This document shows, one piece after another, positions 1-7,691 of a stretch of DNA of 39,066 nt. The DNA is taken from positions 1 through 39,066 of the forward strand of contig JALCDN010000009.1 in NCBI GenBank assembly GCA_022641595.1, in the 5' to 3' direction. Positions within the stretch are counted from its first letter, which is position 1. Each line of letters starts with the position of its first letter. Made by a program: the position numbers and the translations under genes. Under the pieces are notes generated by a model, which did no database searches, was not told the DNA's origin, and was given only the letters and a program-made list of their open reading frames with translations. The DNA is from Ruminococcus sp. (GTDB lineage Bacteria > Bacillota > Clostridia > Oscillospirales > Ruminococcaceae).

Positions 1-10
1 CTCAGTAACA

Positions 11-45
11 ACTTTTCAACATTATTTTAAAGACTGTTGAAAAGT
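11..45. repeat. Hairpin of the TTTTCAACA family (copy 1)
   Basis: Perfect 11-bp inverted repeat ACTTTTCAACA / TGTTGAAAAGT around a 13-nt AT-rich loop. The same core arms recur at five other intergenic places in the window. No T-tract follows directly, so it is not an obvious terminator. Confidence 0.8.
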
Positions 46-70
46 GAGACAGTTGCTTCCTTTTTGAAAA

Positions 71-495
71 AACTGACCTAAACTTTCAAATCTTGGCTAC
101 CGTGCGACAAATTTTAGCTTTTAGCATCTTAGTACGAAATCGCCAGAGGGGGCTACCCCTCCCTTTGAAAAGGCTTGACCTAAACTTTCAAATCTTGGCG
201 ACCGTGCGACAAATTTTAGCTTTTAGCATCTTAGTACGAAATCGCCAGAGGGGGCTACCCCTCCCTTTGAAAAGGCTTGACTTAAACTTTCAAATCTTGG
301 CTACCGTGCGACAAATTTTAGCTTTTAGCATCTTAGTACGAAATCGCCAGAGGGGGCTACCCCTCCCTTTGAAAAGGCTTGACCTAAACTTTCAAATCTT
401 GGCTACCGTGCGACAAATTTTAGCTTTTAGCATCTTAGTACGAAATCGCCAGAGGGGGCTACCCCTCCCTTTGAAAAGGCTTGACCTAAACTTTC
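71..495. repeat. Tandem array, four 102-bp units
   Basis: Near-identical units begin at 92, 194, 296 and 398, exactly 102 bp apart. Each runs from CTTGGCTACCGTGCGAC through a short hairpin-capable stretch (GGGGGCTACCCCTCC) to GGCTTGACCTAAACTTTC. Partial homology extends left to about 71. The copies differ by only a few bases (for example GGCGACC in the second unit), which suggests recent expansion. Single diverged copies occur near noc at 5404-5490, 5683-5790 and 5956-6030 in both orientations, so the unit is a dispersed genomic repeat that has amplified here. Confidence 0.9.
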
Positions 496-571
496 GACTT
501 TGTTATTATTGTCGCTCGGTAGCCAAGAATTAACAAAAATATAGGGGAAATTCCTGCAAGTGAGGGATTCC

Positions 572-2173
572 TCAAACTTTTGACTTCTTATTGCGAAACA
601 AAATATGTCCATTTATATATTTTTCATTCACAGCGACAGCTCCGTACGCCGCAAACGCTGTCATAAGTATAAAATACGGCAAAATATATTGCGACTTACC
701 CTCAGACAGCATATGATACGCAAAGCCGCCTATTATTATCAACGGAAATGTTAAGCTTTCATAACGTTTCTTTTTCAATGTCAATACAATTCCAACAAAG
801 AACATCACAAAAATATACTGTGCAACGCAATCCATATACAGCTTTGTTATTCGCTCTCCTCGATAGCAGAAAAACGCCGCTATCCGTCCTTTCGGCCGAT
901 ACTGGTCTCTCACGGTGTTGTTCCACAAGGACTCATATGTAGTTTCGTTCCATTGAGAAACAGCTTTATAGTAAAAAAAGTCACTTGCATATCTTTGATT
1001 ATATATAAAATAGTTTACTCTTTGCTTTATCTCATTTTTAGAAACTTCTGACGCTTTATCGGCATTATAACCGCTATTTTTGAAGTTATCAACTGTCGGC
1101 GTTACACTGAACCAGCCAGGAGCCATTCCGTTTTCCTGAAGTCCCATTGATATCCACGATGAATATGGTATTGCGTCACCAAGCTTAACTCCACACCTGT
1201 ACTCGTAAAAACTCTTTACAGCTCTCTGCGACAGCATTGGCATTACAGCAATAAGCAATATAAATGCAATATTTAATATATATTTTTTCTTTTTTACCAT
1301 TGCTACAAAGCATATTATTGCCATTGCAATCACCCAAATGCTGTAATTTGGCTTTACTACGACCGCTATGCTTACCATAAACAGCGAAATTAATGCGAAA
1401 AGTTTCTTGTCCGTCTTTATGTATTTTATCTCGAAATACAGCGCGACAACTGCAAACATCATTCCCGGAATGATTCCGTAAACAAAAGTACACGATATTA
1501 TCGGTGCCACACTTGCCGCTACAATCAGAGTTGTTGCGTTGTTTACTCGACTGTCGTCAAAGATTTCGTTGTTTATCAGTATTACAAAAACATTTATAAC
1601 TGCAAGGAAAATAACATTCAGAATTTCGAGAAACAGAAAATTCTTAATAGTCATAAAAAGTTCTACAAACCGTATTATTACCTCGTTGAACAATACATAT
1701 CCAAGCTGATATGAGTAATCTTTCAGGTATCTGCCGTTTGCAAGGAACGACAAATCTCCGTGTGCAAAGCTCATTGATGCCGATACTACGGTCTTTGAAT
1801 CGCACGTCGGTGCGGACTGAGACGACATTACCCATACCGTTCCCAATATTATTGTCCATATAACTATAAAGCATATATTATATTTTAACTTGCATTTCTG
1901 CATAAATTTAAGCGTCACTGAAACTACAAGCATTATGACTGCAAGTGATATTATGTTGAATATAAAGTTGTCATTACGATATATAACTGATTCAGCACCG
2001 GTTCTTATTCTGTAAAGTATAGAATCAACCGCCTGTGGCTGAGTAATTGTTTCGACAAATGTAGTGTGAAGCAAGCTTGTCATTGCCAAAAATAGCGATA
2101 TTACAGCAGCTATCGTTCCCACAACCCAGATATAGAGTTTTTCTACTGTCTTTCCAACGTTAATTTTTTTCAT
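572..2173 (-). CDS. Polytopic membrane protein, possible GT-C glycosyltransferase
   Basis: The protein has 533 residues with about ten or more hydrophobic segments. A first membrane helix lies near residues 15-35, a hydrophilic loop follows the second or third helix, and a long extracytoplasmic-looking region lies around residues 320-440. This layout resembles GT-C polyprenyl-phosphate-sugar glycosyltransferases, but I see no diagnostic catalytic motif and the family call is inference. The track start at 2197 overlaps mntP. I prefer the ATG at 2173, which has AAAGG eight bases upstream and starts MKKINVGK. It is the last gene of an apparent nadB-nadC-mntP run, 10 nt after mntP. Its stop codon lies inside a repeat-like motif. 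Exact function is unknown. Confidence 0.75.
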   Translation of the reverse strand: MKKINVGKTVEKLYIWVVGTIAAVISLFLAMTSLLHTTFVETITQPQAVDSILYRIRTGAESVIYRNDNFIFNIISLAVIMLVVSVTLKFMQKCKLKYNICFIVIWTIILGTVWVMSSQSAPTCDSKTVVSASMSFAHGDLSFLANGRYLKDYSYQLGYVLFNEVIIRFVELFMTIKNFLFLEILNVIFLAVINVFVILINNEIFDDSRVNNATTLIVAASVAPIISCTFVYGIIPGMMFAVVALYFEIKYIKTDKKLFALISLFMVSIAVVVKPNYSIWVIAMAIICFVAMVKKKKYILNIAFILLIAVMPMLSQRAVKSFYEYRCGVKLGDAIPYSSWISMGLQENGMAPGWFSVTPTVDNFKNSGYNADKASEVSKNEIKQRVNYFIYNQRYASDFFYYKAVSQWNETTYESLWNNTVRDQYRPKGRIAAFFCYRGERITKLYMDCVAQYIFVMFFVGIVLTLKKKRYESLTFPLIIIGGFAYHMLSEGKSQYILPYFILMTAFAAYGAVAVNEKYINGHILFRNKKSKV

Positions 2174-2183
2174 ATAAATACCT

Positions 2184-2774
2184 TTATAGAATTCCAAGAT
2201 GTTCGAGCAGAATTTTAAGTCCGATGAGAATAAGCACGATTCCTCCGAATATTTCGGCTTTGCTCTTATATTTCATACCAAACTTATTTCCCACTGCAAC
2301 GCCTATGATTGAAAGTACAAATGTAGTCACACCTATTATTGAAATTGCTGTCAGAATATTAACCTTTAGAAATGCAAATGTTATTCCTACTGCAAGAGCG
2401 TCAATACTTGTGGCGACAGCGAGCATCGTAAGCTCCTTCAAATCGAGCTTTTCTCCGTCGGAAGTTTTGTTGCCTCCGTCATCGTTTTGCTCATCGTCAT
2501 CTCCTTTAATAGCCTCTATAGCCATTTTTCCGCCTATAAACGCAAGAAGTACGAATGCTATCCAGTGGTCAAACGATGTAATATATTTCTCAAACTGCTT
2601 GCCGAGAAGCCAGCCGATAAGTGGCATTATTGCCTGAAATCCGCCAAAAAACAGTCCTATGACTGCGGCGTTTTTCTTATTGAGTCTGCGCATTTTGAGT
2701 CCCTTGCAGACAGATACTGCAAATGCGTCCATTGAAAGACCGACTCCTATCAGAAAAAGCTCGGTTATTCCCAT
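2184..2774 (-). CDS. mntP: Manganese efflux pump MntP
   Basis: The 196-residue protein matches the MntP (YebN, DUF204) family, which exports Mn(II) across the cytoplasmic membrane. It has six predicted helices in two homologous halves, each carrying the family's acidic motif: MDAFAVSV at residues 15-22 and SIDALAVG at 123-130. A charged Asp/Asn-rich linker (about 90-110) separates the halves. The start is supported by a GGAGG motif a few bases upstream. A 12-bp perfect hairpin lies just ahead of that ribosome binding site. I see no yybP-ykoY manganese riboswitch in the 75-nt nadC-mntP gap, so regulation, if any, is by another route. Family assignment is firm. Confidence 0.93.
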   Translation of the reverse strand: MGITELFLIGVGLSMDAFAVSVCKGLKMRRLNKKNAAVIGLFFGGFQAIMPLIGWLLGKQFEKYITSFDHWIAFVLLAFIGGKMAIEAIKGDDDEQNDDGGNKTSDGEKLDLKELTMLAVATSIDALAVGITFAFLKVNILTAISIIGVTTFVLSIIGVAVGNKFGMKYKSKAEIFGGIVLILIGLKILLEHLGIL

Positions 2775-2791
2775 AATTTCCTCCGTTACTT

Positions 2792-2829
2792 ATCAAGCCT
2801 GCACAGAAATTTGACTATGCAGGCTTGAT
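2792..2829. promoter_or_regulatory. Perfect hairpin upstream of mntP
   Basis: 12-bp perfect arms ATCAAGCCTGCA / TGCAGGCTTGAT with a 14-nt loop lie between nadC and mntP. On the plus strand the stem is followed by TTTTATTTTG, like an intrinsic terminator for antisense transcription. On the minus (coding) strand there is no T-tract, so it more likely stabilises or processes the operon mRNA ahead of mntP. Confidence 0.75.
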
Positions 2830-2849
2830 TTTATTTTGAAATTTTTATT

Positions 2850-3692
2850 TTACTGCTTCTCAATTTTCATCGAAATGTCGAAACAGCGTACTGAATGCGT
2901 TAAAGCACCGAGTGATATTATGTCAATTCCGGTTTCGGCTACACTGCGGATATTTTCTGCCGTCACGTTGCCGGAAGCTTCAAGAAGTGCCTTACCGTCT
3001 GTAATTTCGACAGCTTTTTTCATTTCCTCACAGCTCATATTGTCGAGCATTATGACCTCGCACCTGTTATCGAGTGCTTCACGAAGCTCATCAAGGTTTC
3101 TTACCTCGACCTCAATTTTGACCATATGTCCGATTTTTTCTCTAAGAGCCGTCACTGCGGCTGTTATACCGCCGTAAGCGTCGATGTGGTTATCCTTGAG
3201 CATTGCCCCGTCTGAAAGGTTGAAACGGTGATTTTTTCCGCCGCCGACCGTAACTGCGTACTTCTGCATTGCCCTGAGACCCGGAAGTGTTTTTCTTGTA
3301 TCGGTTACCGATGCTTTTGTACCCTTTACAAGCTCAGAACATCTATTTGTTGCAGTTGCAATTCCGGAAAGATGCTGCAAGATATTCAGTGCGGTTCTTT
3401 CGCCTTTAAGAAGTGTTGCTGTAGAGCCGCTCATTTTGGCGATAATATCGCCTTTTCTGACTTTATCACCATCGCACATAAGCTTCTGAAAGCTCACGCC
3501 GTCCCCTGCAAGCTCAAATACTCGCTTTGCAATATCTATACCGCAAAGTACACCATCGTCCTTTGCAACGTAGTATGCCGAAGATTTATGCTCAGCTCCT
3601 ATCAGATTATCGGTTGTTACGTCGATGTAGTTTATGTCCTCTGCAAGTGCGGTGTTTATTACTTTGTCAACGTATGTTTGTGTAAGCTTCAT
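2850..3692 (-). CDS. nadC: Quinolinate phosphoribosyltransferase (decarboxylating)
   Basis: NadC converts quinolinate and PRPP to nicotinate mononucleotide, CO2 and pyrophosphate in de novo NAD synthesis. The 280-residue length is normal for the family. Substrate-binding signatures are visible: DTRKTLPGLR at residues 131-140 and GGGKNHR at 150-156, followed by SDGAMLKDNH. A GAGG ribosome binding site seven bases upstream fixes the ATG at 3692. The gene starts 9 nt after the nadB stop, so the two are clearly co-transcribed. Confidence 0.97.
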   Translation of the reverse strand: MKLTQTYVDKVINTALAEDINYIDVTTDNLIGAEHKSSAYYVAKDDGVLCGIDIAKRVFELAGDGVSFQKLMCDGDKVRKGDIIAKMSGSTATLLKGERTALNILQHLSGIATATNRCSELVKGTKASVTDTRKTLPGLRAMQKYAVTVGGGKNHRFNLSDGAMLKDNHIDAYGGITAAVTALREKIGHMVKIEVEVRNLDELREALDNRCEVIMLDNMSCEEMKKAVEITDGKALLEASGNVTAENIRSVAETGIDIISLGALTHSVRCFDISMKIEKQ

Positions 3693-3701
3693 TTCTGCAC
3701 C

Positions 3702-5162
3702 TCAAATTACTTCTTTTAATATAATATATGCAACGGTTGCGAGAGATTTTGCCTCAACATAGTCGGAATTTACCATAAATTTTTCATTTGTGAGAATGTC
3801 TCTGATTTCCTTTACTCTTTCAAAGCCCTCAACTGCAGCTTTTTTATCAGGTATAACAAAATAACTCTGCTGCATTATATGACGTATCTCGGTTCTGAAT
3901 CCGTGCGGAATCGGTTCAAGTCCTTCTGTATGGGCAAAATCAGCCTGCTGATATGTTTTTGGAATATCCTCTTGCTCTGTACGTCTTACGATATCCTGTG
4001 CGGCGTGACGTGAGAAAACAAGGGCTTCAAGCAGTGAATTGCTCGCAAGACGGTTGTTTCCGTGAACTCCTGTGTGTGAGCATTCGCCTGCGGCGTAAAG
4101 CTTGTCTATCGAAGTCTGTGCGTTGCCGTCAACATTAATTCCGCCCATCAGATAGTGCTGGCAAGGGAAAATCGGAATTCTGTCGGTTGTCATATCGAAG
4201 CCTTGTTCGAGGAGGTTGCTGTATATCATCGGGAAGCGGTTTTTGATAAATCCGCTGTCTTTTCTGGATATATCAAGGTAAAAGTCTGTTGAGCAAAGCT
4301 TTCTGCTCTCAAGTATTATTGCGTGAGAAACGACATCTCTTGGGGCAAGTTCAAGACGGTCATCGTAATTTTGCATAAAGCGTTCGCCATTGCAGTTAAG
4401 AAGGTATGCACCCTCACCTCTGACTGCTTCGGAAATAAGAAAGCACTCTCTGGTGTGACGATTGTTGAAAGCTGTCGGGTGAAACTGAACGAGGCTTAAA
4501 TTCTTGATATTTGCGCCCATTTCGTAGGCGAACGTAATTCCATCGCCTGTTGCGATTGCAGAATTCGTTGTGAACTCGTAAACACGTCCTATTCCGCCGG
4601 TTGCCATTATCATGAAGTGGCAGTTTGCGGTAAAATACTTTCCGTCCTTGAGTATATCGGCGGAAAATCCTGTGGAAGTCTTTACCACTCCGCAAAGAAG
4701 CGAGTTCTCAGTTATTTCAACGTTTGGCAATGCCTGAACTGTTTTCAGAAGTTTTGTTACGATTTCAAAGCCTGTAGCGTCCTTATGGTGAAAAATTCTG
4801 TGACGGCTGTGACCGCCCTCAAGGGTTCTGTGGTAATTTCCGTCCGCAGTCTTGTCGAAGTCGACACCAAGCTCGATTATATGTGCTATATCCTGAGCTG
4901 CTTCGCTTACGAGGGTATGCACGGCATCGGTATTGTTCTTGAAGCCGCCTGCGATTAATGTATCGTTCTGGTGAAACTGTATATTGTCCTCGGGTGAGTT
5001 GTAGACTCCTGCTACGCCGCCCTGTGCGAGTGCGGAATTACAGAGGGTAAGCTCCCTTTTTGATATTATGAGAATCCTGAAATTTTTTGGCAGATTTATC
5101 GCAGCGTACAATCCGGCTGCACCGCATCCTGCGATAATAACGTCATAGTTGTTGTTAGCCAT
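3702..5162 (-). CDS. nadB: L-aspartate oxidase
   Basis: NadB is the FAD-dependent cytoplasmic enzyme that oxidises L-aspartate to iminoaspartate, which NadA then condenses to quinolinate. The N-terminal FAD-binding motif AGCGAAGL lies at residues 11-18. EGGHSRHRI (about 115-123) and HYLMGGI are typical of the succinate dehydrogenase/aspartate oxidase flavoprotein fold. The track start at 5324 adds 54 unrelated residues and lies upstream of the apparent promoter. The ATG at 5162 (MANNNYDVII), with AAAGGA upstream, gives a 486-residue protein that begins at the FAD motif as expected. nadC follows, but nadA, usually in the same operon, is absent from the window. Confidence 0.95.
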   Translation of the reverse strand: MANNNYDVIIAGCGAAGLYAAINLPKNFRILIISKRELTLCNSALAQGGVAGVYNSPEDNIQFHQNDTLIAGGFKNNTDAVHTLVSEAAQDIAHIIELGVDFDKTADGNYHRTLEGGHSRHRIFHHKDATGFEIVTKLLKTVQALPNVEITENSLLCGVVKTSTGFSADILKDGKYFTANCHFMIMATGGIGRVYEFTTNSAIATGDGITFAYEMGANIKNLSLVQFHPTAFNNRHTRECFLISEAVRGEGAYLLNCNGERFMQNYDDRLELAPRDVVSHAIILESRKLCSTDFYLDISRKDSGFIKNRFPMIYSNLLEQGFDMTTDRIPIFPCQHYLMGGINVDGNAQTSIDKLYAAGECSHTGVHGNNRLASNSLLEALVFSRHAAQDIVRRTEQEDIPKTYQQADFAHTEGLEPIPHGFRTEIRHIMQQSYFVIPDKKAAVEGFERVKEIRDILTNEKFMVNSDYVEAKSLATVAYIILKEVI

Positions 5163-5292
5163 ATAAAGCCGTCCTTTTTTTAGCGGATTTCCGCAGATTT
5201 GAAGCAAAGCCTCATAAAGACGTGCGAAAAAAGGTTTTCTGCATGTCCGAATGACATCTGCAAGAGCAAATGGTTTTACAGATATCCTTACT

Positions 5293-5321
5293 ATTATAAC
5301 ACATTTCTCCTGCTTTGTCAT
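5293..5321 (-). promoter_or_regulatory. nadB promoter
   Basis: On the minus strand, -35 ATGACA and -10 TATAAT are separated by 17 bp, with an extended TGT just before the -10. Transcription would begin near 5286, leaving a leader of about 125 nt. A dyad TCATCA / TGATGA (about 5319-5337) overlaps the -35 box and is a candidate operator. It does not match the NiaR or NadR sites I know. Confidence 0.75.
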
Positions 5322-5474
5322 CATTAAAAGTGATGATTTTGCATTTTTAGCTTTATTTCAATTTTTTTATTAGTTTACGCTTTTTGGCAAAATAACAACT
5401 AAAGTTGAAAGTTCGGGTCAAGCCTTTTCCAAGTGATGGTAGCCCCCTCTGGCGATTTCGTACCAAGATATCTA

Positions 5475-5558
5475 AGAATCGAAAGTTTAGGTCAAGCCTT
5501 TTCAAAGGCTTGCGGAATCCAAAGGCGGAGCCTTGGTCGCCCTCCGCAGAGGGCGAAA
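5475..5558 (+). repeat. 84-bp perfect inverted repeat, left arm
   Basis: By direct comparison, all 84 bases match the reverse complement of 5897-5980. The arm contains the palindrome-rich module GCGGAATCCAAAGGCGGAGC followed by CCCTCCGCAGAGGG. Similarity continues less perfectly beyond it to about 5645. Confidence 0.9.
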
Positions 5559-5896
5559 TTCCCTGCCTTAGAAGCGCTCCGAAAGGGTGAATTTTAAGCG
5601 ATAGCTTAAAAGAGGGGAATCCCTGCAAGGGAGGGATTCCCCTTAATGCTATATAAATTAAAAATTGAATTTGCCACTCGGTAGCCAAAAGTTGAAAGTT
5701 CAGGTCAAGACTTTTCAAAGGGAGGGGTAGCCCCCTCTGGCGATTTCGTACCAAGATATCTAAGAATCGCATTTACCGCTCAGTAGCCAAAAAACAAACA
5801 TAAATATAAGGGAAATTCCTCTCTTACAGGAATTTCCCCTCTTTTAAGCTTTCGCTTAAAAATTCACCCCTTTCGGAGCGCTTTTAATGCAAGGCT

Positions 5897-5980
5897 TTTC
5901 GCCCTCTGCGGAGGGCGACCAAGGCTCCGCCTTTGGATTCCGCAAGCCTTTGAAAAGGCTTGACCTAAACTTTCGATTCT
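5897..5980 (-). repeat. 84-bp perfect inverted repeat, right arm
   Basis: Reverse complement of 5475-5558 with no mismatch. Its outer end runs into a copy of the 102-bp unit that abuts the noc stop codon. Confidence 0.9.
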
Positions 5981-6026
5981 TGGCTACCGAGCGACAAATT
6001 TTAGCTTTTAGCATCTTGGTACGAAA

Positions 6027-6854
6027 TCACCCCTCCTCTTTACGCTCCAGTATCGGTATCCTTACACGGTATTCTATAAAATCTTCATTCTGTATCTTCC
6101 TCGAATCTGCCGATATTCCCGCTGCCTGCATCGTCTCAACCGCCTTGTTTATTGTATTTACAAATATTTTTACATTCTGAAATACTCTTGACCTCGCCTT
6201 ATAACTATGCTTTATTTTGCACTGCCCTATGTAGTCCTCAACAAGCTTTTCCGTACGCTCTACGTTAAGACTGTTCTTTACAACTTTTTCAAGCACCGTC
6301 AGCCTGTCCTGACTGCTCGCAAGCTTCAATAATGCCCTTGCGTGGCGTTCTGTCAGATTGAACCGCATTATCAGCTCCCTTTCATCTGCCGTCAGTCTCA
6401 GCAGCCTTAGCTTGTTTGCTATCGTACTTTGCGCCTTTCCAAGCTTTGATGCGGCGTCCTCCTGCGTCATTCCATAGTACGATATCAGCTTCTCAATCGC
6501 CGCTGCTTCGTCAAAAAACGTCAGGTCTTGTCGCTGTATGTTCTCAACAAGTGCAAGTATTGCAGAACTTCTCTCGCTTATATCATGTATTATACATGGT
6601 ACTACCGTTAGTCCGCACATTTTCGCCGCACGAAGCCGTCTCTCACCTGCAATCAGCTCGTACGCATCACCGTTGCGTCTGAGTGCAAGCGGCTGCAATA
6701 TCCCGTTCTGCGATATCGACTCCGCAAGTGCCTTGATATCGACATCGTCAAAATCAGTTCTCGGCTGATGCGGATTCGGTATTATCATATTAACCTCAAT
6801 TTCCACAACCTTGTTTACCTGCCTGTCTTTTGTGAACCCTAAAAATCCTGCCAT
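6027..6854 (-). CDS. noc: Nucleoid occlusion protein Noc (ParB family)
   Basis: ParB-fold CTP-dependent DNA-binding protein. In Bacillus, Noc blocks Z-ring assembly over the nucleoid. The GERRLRAAK nucleotide/DNA motif lies at residues 70-78, ENIQRQDL at 104-111 and a helix-turn-helix near 130-153 (LGKAQSTIANKLRLL). Motifs such as LTERHARALL and the C-terminal RVRIP resemble Bacillus Noc more than Spo0J, and the position beside rsmG is the classical noc position. The ATG at 6854 is chosen because AAAGGAG lies eight bases upstream. The resulting N-terminus MAGFLGFTK resembles the short amphipathic membrane-targeting helix of Noc. No parA/soj partner is nearby. The stop codon sits at the edge of a dispersed repeat. 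Confidence 0.87.
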   Translation of the reverse strand: MAGFLGFTKDRQVNKVVEIEVNMIIPNPHQPRTDFDDVDIKALAESISQNGILQPLALRRNGDAYELIAGERRLRAAKMCGLTVVPCIIHDISERSSAILALVENIQRQDLTFFDEAAAIEKLISYYGMTQEDAASKLGKAQSTIANKLRLLRLTADERELIMRFNLTERHARALLKLASSQDRLTVLEKVVKNSLNVERTEKLVEDYIGQCKIKHSYKARSRVFQNVKIFVNTINKAVETMQAAGISADSRKIQNEDFIEYRVRIPILERKEEG

Positions 6855-6898
6855 TTTACTGTCTCCTTTTGTAGGCTCGTCGCCTTTATTACTCCTCA

Positions 6899-6907
6899 AT
6901 TCTACCA
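6899..6907 (-). promoter_or_regulatory. Possible noc extended -10 promoter
   Basis: TGGTAGAAT on the minus strand fits an extended -10. It lies between the upstream terminator and the noc start. No convincing -35 box is seen. Confidence 0.4.
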
Positions 6908-6930
6908 TTATGCGGAAATAATATCTACAC

Positions 6931-6969
6931 AAAAAAACCGCTGTTTTACATCAAATCAGCGGTTTTTTT
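6931..6969. terminator. Bidirectional intrinsic terminator, rsmG/noc
   Basis: Stem AACCGCTG / CAGCGGTT with a 13-nt loop is flanked by runs of seven A and seven T, so it terminates in either direction. It closes the mnmE-mnmG-rsmG transcript and separates it from noc. Confidence 0.93.
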
Positions 6970-6986
6970 CACTCTGTTCACTTTTT

Positions 6987-7691
6987 TTACAAGGTCTTCT
7001 TCTTTATTTGACTGCTATTGCGTGGATATTTTGTCGGAGTCTGCGATATTTTCTTTATCGTCACAAGTCTGCGTGCCTCGCTGCACACATCATATTCCTT
7101 GTCACATTTAAGTTTTCCGCCGAGAAGCTTTACAGCTCCAAGTCCGGCGGAAATGTCCTCATTTGGACCTTTCATCGCTAAAAATTCTCCGCCGACCCTA
7201 ACAAGCGGCAGACAGTACTCACTAAGCAAAGCGATATTTGCAACGGCTCTTGCACACGCAAAATCGTACTTTTCACGGTACTCTGTATTTTTTCCGCAGT
7301 CCTCAGCACGTCCGTGTACGAAATCAGCCTCAACTCCGAGCTTTTCGCACAAAAGCTCAAGAAATGTTATGCGTTTTCCGAGACTGTCAAGCAGAGTCAG
7401 CTTTATATCGGGTCGCATAAGTTTTATCGGCACAGACGGAAACCCAGCCCCCGTTCCGACATCTATAAGCGTACTATTTTGCGGTATTTCGGCATATTTC
7501 AGCAGTATGCAGCTGTCGAGAAAGTGCTTTATCAAAATTTCCCGACCGTCTGTTATCGCCGTAAGATTAACGTTTTGGTTGTATTCTACTAAAAAACTTT
7601 CATATACAGATAGTTTATTATATACATCTTTTGCAAGTGAGATGTCATACTTAGCAAAAAGCGTCTCACAGGTCATAAAATCAGGTAGCAT
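6987..7691 (-). CDS. rsmG: 16S rRNA (guanine-527-N7) methyltransferase
   Basis: RsmG (GidB) uses S-adenosylmethionine to methylate G527 of 16S rRNA, where loss gives low-level streptomycin resistance. The 234-residue protein shows NLTAI (42-46), the SAM-binding loop DVGTGAGFP (77-85) and the downstream ARAVANI motif typical of the family. The ATG at 7691 has AGAGGGGG upstream and overlaps the mnmG stop by 11 bp, implying translational coupling. The C-terminus is a basic tail rich in Lys. Confidence 0.95.
   Translation of the reverse strand: MLPDFMTCETLFAKYDISLAKDVYNKLSVYESFLVEYNQNVNLTAITDGREILIKHFLDSCILLKYAEIPQNSTLIDVGTGAGFPSVPIKLMRPDIKLTLLDSLGKRITFLELLCEKLGVEADFVHGRAEDCGKNTEYREKYDFACARAVANIALLSEYCLPLVRVGGEFLAMKGPNEDISAGLGAVKLLGGKLKCDKEYDVCSEARRLVTIKKISQTPTKYPRNSSQIKKKTL

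Larger units (their letters stand above)
1..571. other. Left-edge intergenic region, no gene
   Basis: This stretch downstream of the minus-strand membrane-protein gene holds no credible gene. It contains a TTTTCAACA-type hairpin (11-45), a four-copy tandem repeat (71-495) and, at about 540-575, a degenerate copy of the hairpin motif that recurs near 5610-5640 (GGGGAAATTCC and GAGGGATTCC arms). The 146-residue ORF in the track is the tandem repeat translated: the unit is 102 bp, a multiple of three, so the frame stays open. Confidence 0.8.
5322..6026. repeat. Compound inverted-repeat block between nadB and noc
   Basis: No gene is supported here; the 139- and 97-residue ORFs are repeat translations. 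Diverged copies of the 102-bp unit lie at 5404-5490 and 5683-5790 (inverted relative to the left-edge array) and at 5956-6030 (same orientation). Two near-identical arms (about 5475-5645 and 5808-5980) face each other around the middle copy. Each arm ends in its own long hairpin: AGGGGAATCCCT / AGGGATTCCCCT, and a related GGGGAAATTCCT form. The block ends at the noc stop codon. Confidence 0.85.

Noticed and set aside
71-495. CRISPR array
   Set aside because: The whole 102-bp unit repeats with no variable spacers, and no cas genes are present.
93-533. 146-residue ORF in the tandem array
   Set aside because: It is four copies of a 102-bp intergenic repeat read through; it starts at TTG, has no ribosome binding site, and diverged repeat copies elsewhere are non-coding.
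2775-2849. yybP-ykoY manganese riboswitch before mntP
   Set aside because: The gap is too short and holds only a simple hairpin without the riboswitch's two-arm core.
5163-5324. 54-residue N-terminal extension of NadB
   Set aside because: It contains the apparent promoter and lies before the conserved FAD-binding start; the internal ATG has a ribosome binding site.
5353-5772. 139-residue minus-strand ORF and overlapping plus-strand ORFs
   Set aside because: They are translations of the compound inverted repeat and contain the same peptide strings as the left-edge array.
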